The notes below the pieces were generated by a model that saw only the letters and a program-made list of their open reading frames with translations, searched no databases and was not told where the DNA came from. A stretch of 64,000 nucleotides of DNA from Phenylobacterium sp. (GTDB lineage: Bacteria; Pseudomonadota; Alphaproteobacteria; Caulobacterales; Caulobacteraceae), in the NCBI RefSeq assembly GCF_019636135.1, contig NZ_JAHBYD010000020.1:31001-95000 (forward strand), written 5' to 3'. Position numbers and translations under genes: made by a program. Each line of letters begins with the position of its first letter. The first letter of the stretch is position 1. Below, piece by piece: positions 52,857-59,945 of this stretch.

Positions 52857-52871
52857 GAACAAATTGCGAAC
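52857..52871 (+). promoter_or_regulatory. LexA box upstream of secreted paralogue 2
   Basis: GAACAAATTGCGAAC, identical to 51168-51182 and 42 bp before the GTG at 52914. The 42 bp between are also highly conserved between the paralogues, including GCGTACCCTCGGCGC, which could be a -10 for leaderless initiation at the GTG. Confidence 0.65.
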
Positions 52872-52913
52872 TATCTGTTGGCCATCAGGGCGGACCGGGC
52901 GTACCCTCGGCGC

Positions 52914-53462
52914 GTGAAGCCCTCGATGTTCCGCGCCCTCCCCGTGGCTCTGCTCGCCGCAACTGTTTCCGCGGCCGCTCATGCGGCGGCGCGACCGCAT
53001 CTCCTCCCCGGAGCCTCCTATCCGACCGCCAGGCGACAGCTCATGGCGCAGAACTTCGTGCCGGTCCGGATCATCGACCACGGCGACCGGCTTGTCTGTT
53101 CCCGCTACGCCGACGTCTGCCGCGCCTTCCCGGAAGTCGTGGAATGCACCGGCGCAGGCGCGTCCTTCTGCATGTGGCTCTACCGCAATCGGACGAACGG
53201 CCGGTACTGGATCATCGTGACGAGAGGCGACCCGGACACGCCATCCGATGTCAGCCGGTTGCGCTATGACAACGCCGGTCCGGCCGACCGTCCGGCGCTG
53301 GACGGCCTGACCGTGGCCGGGCCGAACGGCCGACCATTCCGCTTCGCCTATCCGCCGAAGCCTGTTCCGCTGTGCCGCGAGGGCCAACCGAATCCCGAGA
53401 CTTGCTGGATCAAGCCGCCGCCGGACTACCGCCCGGCGCCCCCGCCGAGACGAACCCCTTAG
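52914..53462 (+). CDS. Secreted cysteine-containing protein, paralogue 2
   Basis: A 182-residue protein from the GTG at 52914, closely related to 51225-51812: the same signal peptide, SYPTARRQLMAQNFVPVRII, cysteines in VCSRYADVC and VECTGAGASFC, YWIIVTRGD, and a Pro-rich end with two Cys. The promoter, signal peptide and first half are the best conserved parts. Probably a tandem duplication with the Ivy-like gene between the two copies. Function unknown; periplasmic or secreted. Confidence 0.8.
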   Translation: MKPSMFRALPVALLAATVSAAAHAAARPHLLPGASYPTARRQLMAQNFVPVRIIDHGDRLVCSRYADVCRAFPEVVECTGAGASFCMWLYRNRTNGRYWIIVTRGDPDTPSDVSRLRYDNAGPADRPALDGLTVAGPNGRPFRFAYPPKPVPLCREGQPNPETCWIKPPPDYRPAPPPRRTP

Positions 53463-53546
53463 CGCCAGGGTGTCGCATTCGCCGGATAACGACCGCTGTC
53501 GTTCAACTGTTCGTTCTGCGACCTTGCCTTCGCGATCGCGCCCGGA

Positions 53547-53628
53547 CCGTACAGGGACACACACCCTTTTCTCGGGGACGCCGCGGCCGGGCCGTATGCG
53601 GCGGACGAGAAAAGGGTGTGTGTCCCTG
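53547..53628. repeat. Long-hairpin repeat, copy 3
   Basis: Arms at 53552-53574 and 53606-53628, perfect 23-bp inverted repeats identical to those of copy 2; the centre is closer to copy 1. Confidence 0.88.
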
Positions 53629-53660
53629 CCCCCCGTCCCAGTTTCCACTTTCCCTCGCCA

Positions 53661-53787
53661 CGTCATCCCGCGGCTTGTCCGCGGGACCCATGAACACGGG
53701 AGAAGGTCGTGGCCCGCGGCGTCGCCGTCCGCGCCCTGTCCGGCGTCACGGCGTTCATGGGTCCCGCGGACAAGCCGCGGGATGACG
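53661..53787. repeat. Paired CATCCCGCGGCTTGTCCGCG palindromes, pair 2
   Basis: One unit at 53661-53696 and an inverted unit at 53752-53787, followed by direct GATGGGATGAC repeats. Confidence 0.75.
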
Positions 53788-53900
53788 ATGGGATGACGAT
53801 GGGATGACGCGCGCGCGGGTCGGATCGTGCGGGCGCTCCGACGACGAGGCGATCAGCATCGGGCAGGCCGCCATCGGCCGCACTCCTCGACCCTGACCTG

Positions 53901-53944
53901 AACCTAGCAAATTCGCGTTCCGATGTCAAGAACAAAATAAGAAC
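53901..53944 (-). promoter_or_regulatory. LexA box overlapping a strong sigma70-type promoter
   Basis: Minus strand: GTTCTTATTTTGTTC (53944-53930), TTGACA (53929-53924), a 17-base spacer (53923-53907) and TAGGTT (53906-53901). The downstream DNA contains no convincing gene, so it looks like an orphan SOS promoter. Confidence 0.75.
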
Positions 53945-53986
53945 ATGTCGGGCTGGCGCTTCAGCCGCGCCGGCGCGCCGCGCCGA

Positions 53987-54985
53987 CTACCAGCGCTTCG
54001 GGGCCGGCTCTGGCCGCTGAGTGCTCCAGTCGGCGTAAACCCCGGTCAGTTCGGCGGGCAGCTCCGCCTCGAAGTCGGGGTCCAGCCGGTACTGGGGCAT
54101 CGCGGAGGCGACGGCGTTGAGGATCGCGACGCCTTGCCGTTCATCCTTCCGCCGCTTGAGGGGGTTCCGCTTCGGCTGGCGCGACATCCAGAGCTTCTGG
54201 AGCGCGAACCACCGCGGGTCCGGAGCCACGATCCTGGCGGGAGACCCATCGCGACATATCGTGACGTGGTCGACCGGCTTGCCGTTCAGGAGCCATTCCT
54301 GCTCGGGGAGCGGGATCGGACGCGGCTTGTCGCGGCGGGGCAGGGTCGCCGCGCGCGACGGCGCCACCAGCAGCCCCACCTCGTAGGCCTTGGCGTTCCG
54401 GGCCTGGAACGTCCGTTCCAGATTCACCGTGTACGTGGGATCGACGGCCTTCAGCATGTCCCAGACGAGCTGTTGGTCCGCCGGCGCCTCGCGGGATGAC
54501 CAGGCGAGGTCGAAATCCTGCGTCTCCAGCGGCGCGTCCTGCAGGAAGCCGCCGGCTTCGATGGCGTAGGCCGCCAGCGCATTGGTCCCGACCACCAGCA
54601 GGTGATCGCCGAGAAGCCGCCGCCGGTCGGCCTCGCGGACGATTTCACCCGCTTCGTTGGCGAGCATGGGGACGCGGAGCGCCCGGCAGATGCGCGCGGT
54701 TTCCGCCAGCGCGTCGCGCGCGGCGGCGCGGCGCGCCTTGGCCGCATCCTTGGCCGCCCTGTAGGAGGCGAGCCTTGACGCCTGCGCATCGCTCCATGGG
54801 CCGAGGCTGCGGCCGTTGCCGCCGCGATCACGGATTTCGTAGAGGTAGCTCTTGGCGCCGACTTTCTTGCGGCGAAGGTCGTACGGCATGGCGGCCAGCG
54901 CTCTCTCGGCCTCCATCCACACCTGGTACTGCTGCTCGAGATTGATCAGCGTCCGGTTCTGCTCGTCCGTGAAGGCCAGGATCAT
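53987..54985 (-). CDS. GSU2403-family nucleotidyltransferase-fold protein
   Basis: A 332-residue protein. An N-terminal helical region (QQYQVWMEAERALAAMPYDL, about 10-130) precedes a nucleotidyltransferase domain (about 140-320) with LLVVGTNALAAYAIEAGGFL and the acidic ETQDFDLAW, similar in layout to AbiEii-type toxins. The start was set at the ATG at 54985 (MILAFTDEQN) because a promoter with -10 at 54995-55000 leaves room for only a few leader bases; an upstream ATG at 55015 lies inside the promoter. No antitoxin partner is evident. Confidence 0.75.
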   Translation of the reverse strand: MILAFTDEQNRTLINLEQQYQVWMEAERALAAMPYDLRRKKVGAKSYLYEIRDRGGNGRSLGPWSDAQASRLASYRAAKDAAKARRAAARDALAETARICRALRVPMLANEAGEIVREADRRRLLGDHLLVVGTNALAAYAIEAGGFLQDAPLETQDFDLAWSSREAPADQQLVWDMLKAVDPTYTVNLERTFQARNAKAYEVGLLVAPSRAATLPRRDKPRPIPLPEQEWLLNGKPVDHVTICRDGSPARIVAPDPRWFALQKLWMSRQPKRNPLKRRKDERQGVAILNAVASAMPQYRLDPDFEAELPAELTGVYADWSTQRPEPAPKRW

Positions 54986-54994
54986 GGGACATGG

Positions 54995-55078
54995 ATTATC
55001 CCACAATTCCTGCATTTTTCAAAACGCAGGATAATCCTTATGATTGCGCATCGTACATGCCACTTATCCCACAATTCC
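54995..55078 (-). promoter_or_regulatory. Promoter with duplicated GGAATTGTGGGATAA element
   Basis: Minus strand TTGAAA (55022-55017), 16 bases, GATAAT (55000-54995). The word GGAATTGTGGGATAA, which contains the -10, occurs at 55010-54996 and again at 55078-55064. The predicted start is nearly leaderless. Confidence 0.6.
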
Positions 55079-55149
55079 TTGAAATGAGATTCTGCGGGAT
55101 AAGGCGAGCAACAGGCGCTTGGGCGCACTCAACGCAAGATGCGAACATC

Positions 55150-55728
55150 CTACGCCAGGAAATCCAGCGCCACCTTCAGCAGGCCTTCCAGCCGCGCCGC
55201 CTCGCGGTCCACGCCGCCGGCCGCCTCGCGCGGGGTCTTCTCCTCGCCGCAGATCAGGTCGCAGGCGGCCACCAGGTCGGGCTGGCGCTTCAGCCGCGCG
55301 CGCAGTTCGGCGAGCTTCCGGCGCGCGATCTCGGTTCCCTCCCCGCGCGCGATCACCTCGGCCAGCGAGGGCGCCACGAACGCGCCCCGCACCTCCTGCC
55401 CCAGCGTCGAGGGGATCGCCTTCTCCAGCTTCACCCGCCGGTAGGCCCAGCCGTAGCGCTCGCCGGCCGCCCGCGCCGGGGCGTCGATCCGGCCCTTGGC
55501 CTCCAGCCACTCCAGCCCGGTCTGGCGCCGGTAGGGCTGCAGGCGCACCCGCCGCTTCGTCACGTGGGGCTCGGCGATCGCCGCCCCCCGCGCCCGCGAC
55601 AGCGCCACCGTCTCGGCCACGCCCGCCGCCACCGCCTGCGCATGCTCGCGCGCCTTCTTCTGCCGCTCCGCCCGGATCAGCCGCTCGCGCGCCACCGCCT
55701 CGGGGCTCAGGTTCTTGCGACGGGTCAT
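55150..55728 (-). CDS. Hypothetical phage-associated protein
   Basis: A 192-residue basic protein (MTRRKNLSPEAVARERLIRA). The N-terminus is a charged helix. A later segment EWLEAKGRIDAPARAAGERY and the acidic EEKTPREAAGG end suggest a DNA-binding or phage regulatory protein, but no family is certain. Its start overlaps the end of the next gene upstream (ATGA), forming a three-gene minus-strand run divergent from the S24 repressor. Confidence 0.6.
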   Translation of the reverse strand: MTRRKNLSPEAVARERLIRAERQKKAREHAQAVAAGVAETVALSRARGAAIAEPHVTKRRVRLQPYRRQTGLEWLEAKGRIDAPARAAGERYGWAYRRVKLEKAIPSTLGQEVRGAFVAPSLAEVIARGEGTEIARRKLAELRARLKRQPDLVAACDLICGEEKTPREAAGGVDREAARLEGLLKVALDFLA

Positions 55729-55937
55729 ACGCGCAGCCCCCGCGCCACCACCGCGTCGGCCAGGCGGTAGACCGCCTCCGACGCCTCGGCCTCGCCCTCG
55801 ATCACCACGATCCCCGCGGCCGTGTGGGCCAGCAGCTCGCGCAGGAACCGCGCCCGCTCGCCGGGCCTGCGCCGGCTGAGCGCGCCCGCGACCAGCGCCG
55901 CGGCCCCGTCCGGGCCACTCCTGTCCGCGCCGCTCAT
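55725..55937 (-). CDS. Small hypothetical phage-associated protein
   Basis: A 70-residue protein (MSGADRSGPDGAAALVAGAL) with a helical middle (RARFLRELLAHTAAGIVVIE). It overlaps both neighbours by 4 bp (ATGA), so the three genes are probably translationally coupled. No family recognised. Confidence 0.58.
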   Translation of the reverse strand: MSGADRSGPDGAAALVAGALSRRRPGERARFLRELLAHTAAGIVVIEGEAEASEAVYRLADAVVARGLRV

Positions 55938-56170
55938 CGCAGCGTCATCGCCGGATAGCCGCCCGCGGCGCGCACGGCGTCCACGTGTACGCGGTGCAGC
56001 GCAAACCGCGGCCGCCCCTCGGCGCCGCCCTTGCCCGGACGGGAGGTGCGGAACACCGCCTCCAGGATCAACCCACGTCCGGAACTGACGCCAATCTCGG
56101 CGCAGGCTCGGGCCTGCGAAGCTCCGCCGTGGCGGAGGACGGAATAGCTCTCTCGGTCTGTATGTGCCAT
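55934..56170 (-). CDS. Small hypothetical phage-associated protein
   Basis: A 78-residue protein from the ATG at 56170 (MAHTDRESYSVLRHGGASQA). The start lies inside a CATACG palindrome arm next to a possible repressor site. It is the first gene of the early-type run divergent from the S24 repressor. No domain recognised. Confidence 0.55.
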   Translation of the reverse strand: MAHTDRESYSVLRHGGASQARACAEIGVSSGRGLILEAVFRTSRPGKGGAEGRPRFALHRVHVDAVRAAGGYPAMTLR

Positions 56171-56221
56171 ACGGAGGAACGTATGAAACCTACTGCGATT
56201 GCGCAAGCTTGGTCTGTATGT
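56155..56221. promoter_or_regulatory. Candidate operator region between repressor and divergent genes
   Basis: GGTCTGTATGT occurs at 56155-56165 and 56211-56221, and ATACAGACC, the inverse of its first 9 bases, at 56896-56904 past the repressor gene. A CATACG-GAGGAA-CGTATG palindrome lies at 56168-56185. These are good candidates for the S24 repressor's sites. Confidence 0.55.
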
Positions 56222-56883
56222 TACCCACAGTCATGGACGACGGACGCGCCCAGCGCCTCAGGCAGGCCCGGCAGGACCGCGGCTACGACACGGCCGCCGC
56301 CGCGGCCGACGCCTTCGGCTGGAGCCGCAACACCTACGCCTCCAACGAGAACGGCAACGCGCCCTTCTCCTATCGCCGCGCCAAGGAGTACGCCGCCGCC
56401 TTCGGGGTCAGCCCCGAATGGCTCTACGACGCGGCCGGCCCGATGCAGGCGGGCGGCGCGGGCGACGGGATGGTCCCGGTGATCGGCAGCGTCGGCGCCA
56501 ATCCCGACGGCACGGTGCTGTTCGCCCTCGGGCAGGACCCGGCCGAGCTCACGCCCGTCCCGCCCGGCGGCACGGACCGGGCCCGCGCGCTGCGGGTCGC
56601 CGGCCACTCCATGCGCGGCCTCGCCGACGACGGCGCGCTGATCTACTTCGAGGACCAGCGCACGGCGCCCACGCCCGACATGCTGGGCCAGGTGGTCGTG
56701 ATCGAGACCGATACCGACGAGGTGCTGGTCAAGCGCCTGTTGCGCGGCTCGCGCGGCGGCCTCTACGACCTGGAGAGCATCGCCGGCCCCATGCGGCGCG
56801 ACGCGCGCCTGCGCTGGGCGGCCCACATCACCGCCATCATCCCGCCCTTCCAGGCCCGCCGGATCATCCGCGGCTCGGCCTGA
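56218..56883 (+). CDS. Phage-type repressor with S24 self-cleaving peptidase domain
   Basis: About 221 residues. A helix-turn-helix lies at about residues 10-70 (AQRLRQARQDRGYDTAAAAA, NTYASNENGNAPFS). The LexA/CI-type peptidase domain (about 85-218) has the nucleophile in AGHSMRGLADDGAL and the catalytic Lys in EVLVKRLLRG. RecA-stimulated self-cleavage would release repression on DNA damage. ATG 56218 or 56233 are both possible. It is divergent from the small phage-associated genes. Confidence 0.87.
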   Translation: MLPTVMDDGRAQRLRQARQDRGYDTAAAAADAFGWSRNTYASNENGNAPFSYRRAKEYAAAFGVSPEWLYDAAGPMQAGGAGDGMVPVIGSVGANPDGTVLFALGQDPAELTPVPPGGTDRARALRVAGHSMRGLADDGALIYFEDQRTAPTPDMLGQVVVIETDTDEVLVKRLLRGSRGGLYDLESIAGPMRRDARLRWAAHITAIIPPFQARRIIRGSA

Positions 56884-56928
56884 TCGGCATATAATATACA
56901 GACCACCGAGCCTGCCGGATCGTATCTT

Positions 56929-57480
56929 ATGTGCAACGAATTCGCCTTCGGACGGTCCCTGGAGGAGCTCCTCTCCGAGTTCGCCGAGACCCGCCTTCCG
57001 CTGACCTGGGACGGCGGCGCGCCCAACATGGAGCCGCGCCCCTCGATCCGCCCGACCGACCCGTCCTACCTCGTCGTGGGCGACGGACGCGGCGGGGCGC
57101 GCCTCACCCAACTGCGCTGGGGCTTCCCGGGCCCGCGCGGCCCGATCATCAACTTCCGCTCCGAGGGCCGCAGCTTCCCGAAGGGCCGTTGCCTCGTGCC
57201 CGCCGACGCCTTCTTCGAGTTCACGGGGACGAAGGCGCCCAAGTCCAAATGGCGCTTCGAGCCGGCCGACCGCCCGTTCCTCGCCATCGCGGGCCTGATC
57301 CGCGACGACCGCTTCACCCTGCTCACCACCGGGCCCGGCCCCGACATCGCGCCGTACCACGACCGCCAGATCGTGATCTTCCCGCGCGAGCGCTGGGCCG
57401 ACTGGCTCGACACGTCGCGCCCACAGCCGGCCATCGGGCCCCTGCCCGCCGGCAGCCTCAGGGTCACCCAGATCCGCTAG
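56929..57480 (+). CDS. SOS response-associated peptidase (SRAP, HMCES/YedK type)
   Basis: A 183-residue protein that caps abasic sites in single-stranded DNA through its N-terminal Cys (residue 2 after Met removal, MCNEFAF). Conserved EPRPSIRPTDP, LRWGFPGP, INFRSEG with the Asn and FTLLTTGPGPDIAPYHDRQ with the catalytic His are present. It lies 45 bp after the S24 repressor gene, and ATACAGACC, a possible repressor site, lies between them. Confidence 0.9.
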   Translation: MCNEFAFGRSLEELLSEFAETRLPLTWDGGAPNMEPRPSIRPTDPSYLVVGDGRGGARLTQLRWGFPGPRGPIINFRSEGRSFPKGRCLVPADAFFEFTGTKAPKSKWRFEPADRPFLAIAGLIRDDRFTLLTTGPGPDIAPYHDRQIVIFPRERWADWLDTSRPQPAIGPLPAGSLRVTQIR

Positions 57481-57485
57481 GACGC

Positions 57486-57692
57486 TTAGGGCAGGTCCTC
57501 GGCGAGGATGGCCATCTCGAACATGTACGAGCCGTCGCCGTCCTCGTCCTCGAACACGACGCCCACGAATTCCTCGCCGATGTAGACCTCGGCGGAATCC
57601 TTCTGCTTGGGCCGCGGCGTGAGCGTGATCCGCGCGTTGGCGAAGGTCCCGCGCAGATGGCCTTCGATCCTGCGGATGGCTTTTTCGTCCAC
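57486..57692 (-). CDS. DUF3126 family protein
   Basis: A 68-residue alphaproteobacterial protein (MDEKAIRRIEGHLRGTFANA) with EVYIGEEFVGVVFEDEDGDG and an acidic end. The family is usually found beside cysE, as here, and has no known function. It is one of the first core genes after the accessory region. Confidence 0.88.
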   Translation of the reverse strand: MDEKAIRRIEGHLRGTFANARITLTPRPKQKDSAEVYIGEEFVGVVFEDEDGDGSYMFEMAILAEDLP

Positions 57693-57762
57693 GCAAACGC
57701 TCCTGGGTGGTTTCGGCGCGACTTCTAGCGAAACCCGCGTCCCAACGGAACCCGTGGAAACC

Positions 57763-58599
57763 TCAGATCGTGTAGTCGGTGATCGCCGGCAGGGTGTGGT
57801 CCATCGTCCGCGCCGGCGCCTCGGCCTCTTCGCAGGTGGGGCAGTTGACCAGCCGCGCCGGCACGCCGGCGGCCGTGCAGCCCGCCGGCACCTCCTTCAG
57901 CACCACCGAGCCCGACGCCACCTTGGCGTAGTCGCCGATCCTGATGTTGCCCAGCACCTTGGCGCCTGCGCCCAGCAGCACGCCCTTGCCGATCTTCGGG
58001 TGCCGGTCGCCGCGCTCGGCGCCCGTGCCGCCCAGCGTCACGCCCTGGAGCATCGAGACGTCGTCGCCGATCACCGCGGTCTCGCCGATGACGATGCCGG
58101 TGCCGTGGTCGACGAACACGCCCTTGCCGATGCGCGTCGCCGGGTTGATGTCGACCTGGAACAGCTCGCTGGAGCGGCTCTGCAGGTAGAACGCCATCGT
58201 CTCGCGCCCCTCGCCGTACAGCCAGTGCGCCACGCGGTGCGTCTGCAACGCCAGGAAGCCCTTGAAGAACAGGAACGGCTGCACGTAGCCCTTGCAGGCG
58301 GGGTCGCGCTCGAACACCGCCTTCAGGTCGGCCTCAGCAATGGTCACCAGCGACGGGTCGCCGTCGTAGGCCTCCTCGATGGTGTCGCGCAGGCTCATGG
58401 CCCTGAGCTCCTGGTCGCCCAGCTTGCGCGCGAGCTGGTAGCTCAGCGCGTCGCCCAGGGTGTCGTGGTTCAGGATCACCGCCGCCAGCAGGCTCGCGAG
58501 CGCGGCCTCCGACTGGGCCGCCGCATGGGCTTCGTTGCGCAGGGCGGCCCACACGGGCGGCGGCTGGGCGGTGTCGACCACCTCGAGGCGCTGGCTCAT
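57763..58599 (-). CDS. cysE: Serine O-acetyltransferase CysE
   Basis: Transfers acetyl from acetyl-CoA to L-serine, the first step of cysteine synthesis. It has 278 residues from the ATG at 58599, which has GGAGG at ideal spacing (better than the ATG at 58617). An N-terminal helical domain (about 1-145) precedes the left-handed beta-helix of hexapeptide repeats (about 150-245) with IGKGVFVDHGTGIVIGETA and the active-site His region. The C-terminal tail would bind cysteine synthase. Confidence 0.96.
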   Translation of the reverse strand: MSQRLEVVDTAQPPPVWAALRNEAHAAAQSEAALASLLAAVILNHDTLGDALSYQLARKLGDQELRAMSLRDTIEEAYDGDPSLVTIAEADLKAVFERDPACKGYVQPFLFFKGFLALQTHRVAHWLYGEGRETMAFYLQSRSSELFQVDINPATRIGKGVFVDHGTGIVIGETAVIGDDVSMLQGVTLGGTGAERGDRHPKIGKGVLLGAGAKVLGNIRIGDYAKVASGSVVLKEVPAGCTAAGVPARLVNCPTCEEAEAPARTMDHTLPAITDYTI

Positions 58600-58631
58600 G
58601 AATTCCTCCCGGCCCATCTGGGTCTCTTCAC

Positions 58632-59246
58632 TCAGCCTAGCATGGCGTCGGCCAGGGCCGGCGCCAGAAGCCCTTCACGGGCCATGTAGGAAGCCTTCAA
58701 GAGCATCGCCACCGTCAGGATGTCCTGCAGGTCGCCGGCCACCGCGGCGTCGAACGCCTCGCGGAACGGCACGCGCACCATCTCCAGCGCCTCGGTGTCG
58801 TCGGCGTGCTGCGTCCCGTCGGCCGGATGGAGCCCGGTGGCCAGATAGCCGATGGCGCGTTCGTCGCTCACGGAGTTGGACAGTTGCGCGGTCAGGATCT
58901 CCCGCCATTCCGACGCCGCCAGGCCCGTCTCCTCGGCCAGCTCGCGCCGGGCGCTCTCCAGCGGATCGTCCCCCAGCGGCCCGCCGCCCTCGGGGATCTC
59001 CCAGCTATAGTCCATCAGCGGGAACCGGCTCTGGCCCACCAGCACGGTCGTCCCGTCGTCGAACAGCGGCAGCACCGCCACCGCCAGGTTCTTGTAGCCC
59101 ACCAGCCCGTAGGTCGCCGCCGCGCCCGTCGGCGCCGTCGCGGCGAACTCCGTCACCCGGATCCACGGATTGTCGTAGACCACCTTCGAGGCCCCGCGCA
59201 CCCAGGGCTTCCCATGCGGCCGCAGCCAGGCGGGCTTGGCGGTCAC
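58632..59246 (-). CDS. NUDIX hydrolase, ADP-ribose pyrophosphatase-like
   Basis: A 204-residue hydrolase of nucleoside diphosphate derivatives. The Nudix box (G-x5-E-x7-REUxEExGU) reads GGPLGDDPLESARRELAEET followed by GL (about residues 87-108). The N-terminal beta domain with IRVTEFAA and YGLVGYKN resembles ADP-ribose or GDP-mannose pyrophosphatases. Its stop lies 15 bp before the next gene; its start overlaps the VapC stop by 4 bp. Confidence 0.9.
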   Translation of the reverse strand: MTAKPAWLRPHGKPWVRGASKVVYDNPWIRVTEFAATAPTGAAATYGLVGYKNLAVAVLPLFDDGTTVLVGQSRFPLMDYSWEIPEGGGPLGDDPLESARRELAEETGLAASEWREILTAQLSNSVSDERAIGYLATGLHPADGTQHADDTEALEMVRVPFREAFDAAVAGDLQDILTVAMLLKASYMAREGLLAPALADAMLG

Positions 59247-59629
59247 CAGGCCTCCAGCTTCAGACCCGGGATGTCGCTGAAATCGCGCCCGTTCAGGGTT
59301 ACGACCGTGGCGTCCAGCGCCAGCGCGTGGGCCGCAATCATCCAGTCGATCACGCGCGGGCGCGAGAAACCGACCGCTTCGACGATGCCCCGATACCGAT
59401 CGGCCGCGAGATCGTCGAATGCGACGCTCGGGACCGTCGCCAGCATTTCATCAAGCCGCCGGCGCCTGATCTCCGCCTCATGCGCGATCCGACCGACGCC
59501 ACCTTCGAGTTCCACCCGCGTGATGACCGACATGCAGGCATCGCCTTCCAGCGCTTCGACCCGCGTCAGGACGGCTTCGTCGCCGTCGCGAACCGGGACC
59601 GCGACGCTGGTGTCCAGCAGGAAAAGCAA
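59243..59629 (-). CDS. vapC: VapC-type PIN-domain ribonuclease toxin
   Basis: A 128-residue PIN nuclease, normally cleaving tRNA or rRNA. The acidic residues of the PIN fold are visible in FLLDTSVAVPV (first Asp), ITRVELEGGV (Glu) and RPRVIDWMIAAHA (Asp), and the C-terminal TVVTLNGRDFSDIPGL has the last. It lies 1 bp after the antitoxin gene stop. Confidence 0.92.
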   Translation of the reverse strand: MLFLLDTSVAVPVRDGDEAVLTRVEALEGDACMSVITRVELEGGVGRIAHEAEIRRRRLDEMLATVPSVAFDDLAADRYRGIVEAVGFSRPRVIDWMIAAHALALDATVVTLNGRDFSDIPGLKLEAW

Positions 59630-59630
59630 C

Positions 59631-59870
59631 TCAGAGGCCGGGTCGCTTGGGGAAAACGATCCTGTCCCGCTTCTGAACCTCGGCGGGCTTCGGCAGCTCG
59701 CGAAGCCGGCGCACCATCTCTTTGAGCGAGGGACGCAACGGCGAGATCGTCACGACGTCACCTTGACGGGTGATGGTGACTTCGATGTCAGCGCCGAATG
59801 CGACTTCCTTCGGCATACGGATGGCCTCGCTGTTGCCGCTCCGGAAGACCTTGCTGGTCACTGTCGTCAT
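59631..59870 (-). CDS. vapB: AbrB/VapB-type antitoxin
   Basis: A 79-residue antitoxin. The N-terminal AbrB/SpoVT-type swapped-hairpin fold is seen in TSKVFRSGNSEAIRMPKEVA, with the toxin-wrapping tail after residue 50. It pairs with the downstream VapC gene and would bind the palindrome 20 bp upstream. Confidence 0.9.
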   Translation of the reverse strand: MTTVTSKVFRSGNSEAIRMPKEVAFGADIEVTITRQGDVVTISPLRPSLKEMVRRLRELPKPAEVQKRDRIVFPKRPGL

Positions 59871-59889
59871 GCGATCACTCCGTTATGAC

Positions 59890-59901
59890 GCGTATATACG
59901 C
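59890..59901. promoter_or_regulatory. Palindromic operator candidate for VapBC
   Basis: GCGTATATACGC, a perfect 12-bp palindrome 19 bp upstream of the vapB start, overlapping the likely promoter region shared with the divergent nitroreductase gene. Confidence 0.55.
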
Positions 59902-59945
59902 CTCTGGCGTTTGGCTTCCAACCCCCGAGCCGCTACATCCCAGGT

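Larger units (their letters stand above)
53463..53900. other. Repeat-rich region without a supported gene
   Basis: About 440 bp holding hairpin repeat copy 3, palindrome pair 2 and a GATGGGATGAC triplication near 53781-53807. The LexA-type promoter at 53901-53944 reads into it without a convincing reading frame. Confidence 0.55.

Noticed and set aside
48438..53787. CRISPR array
   Set aside because: Repeats are long, palindromic, irregularly spaced and lack unique spacers of constant length.
29927..56883. Intact inducible prophage
   Set aside because: Portal, capsid and most tail genes are missing, genes are broken, and host-like genes interrupt the region.
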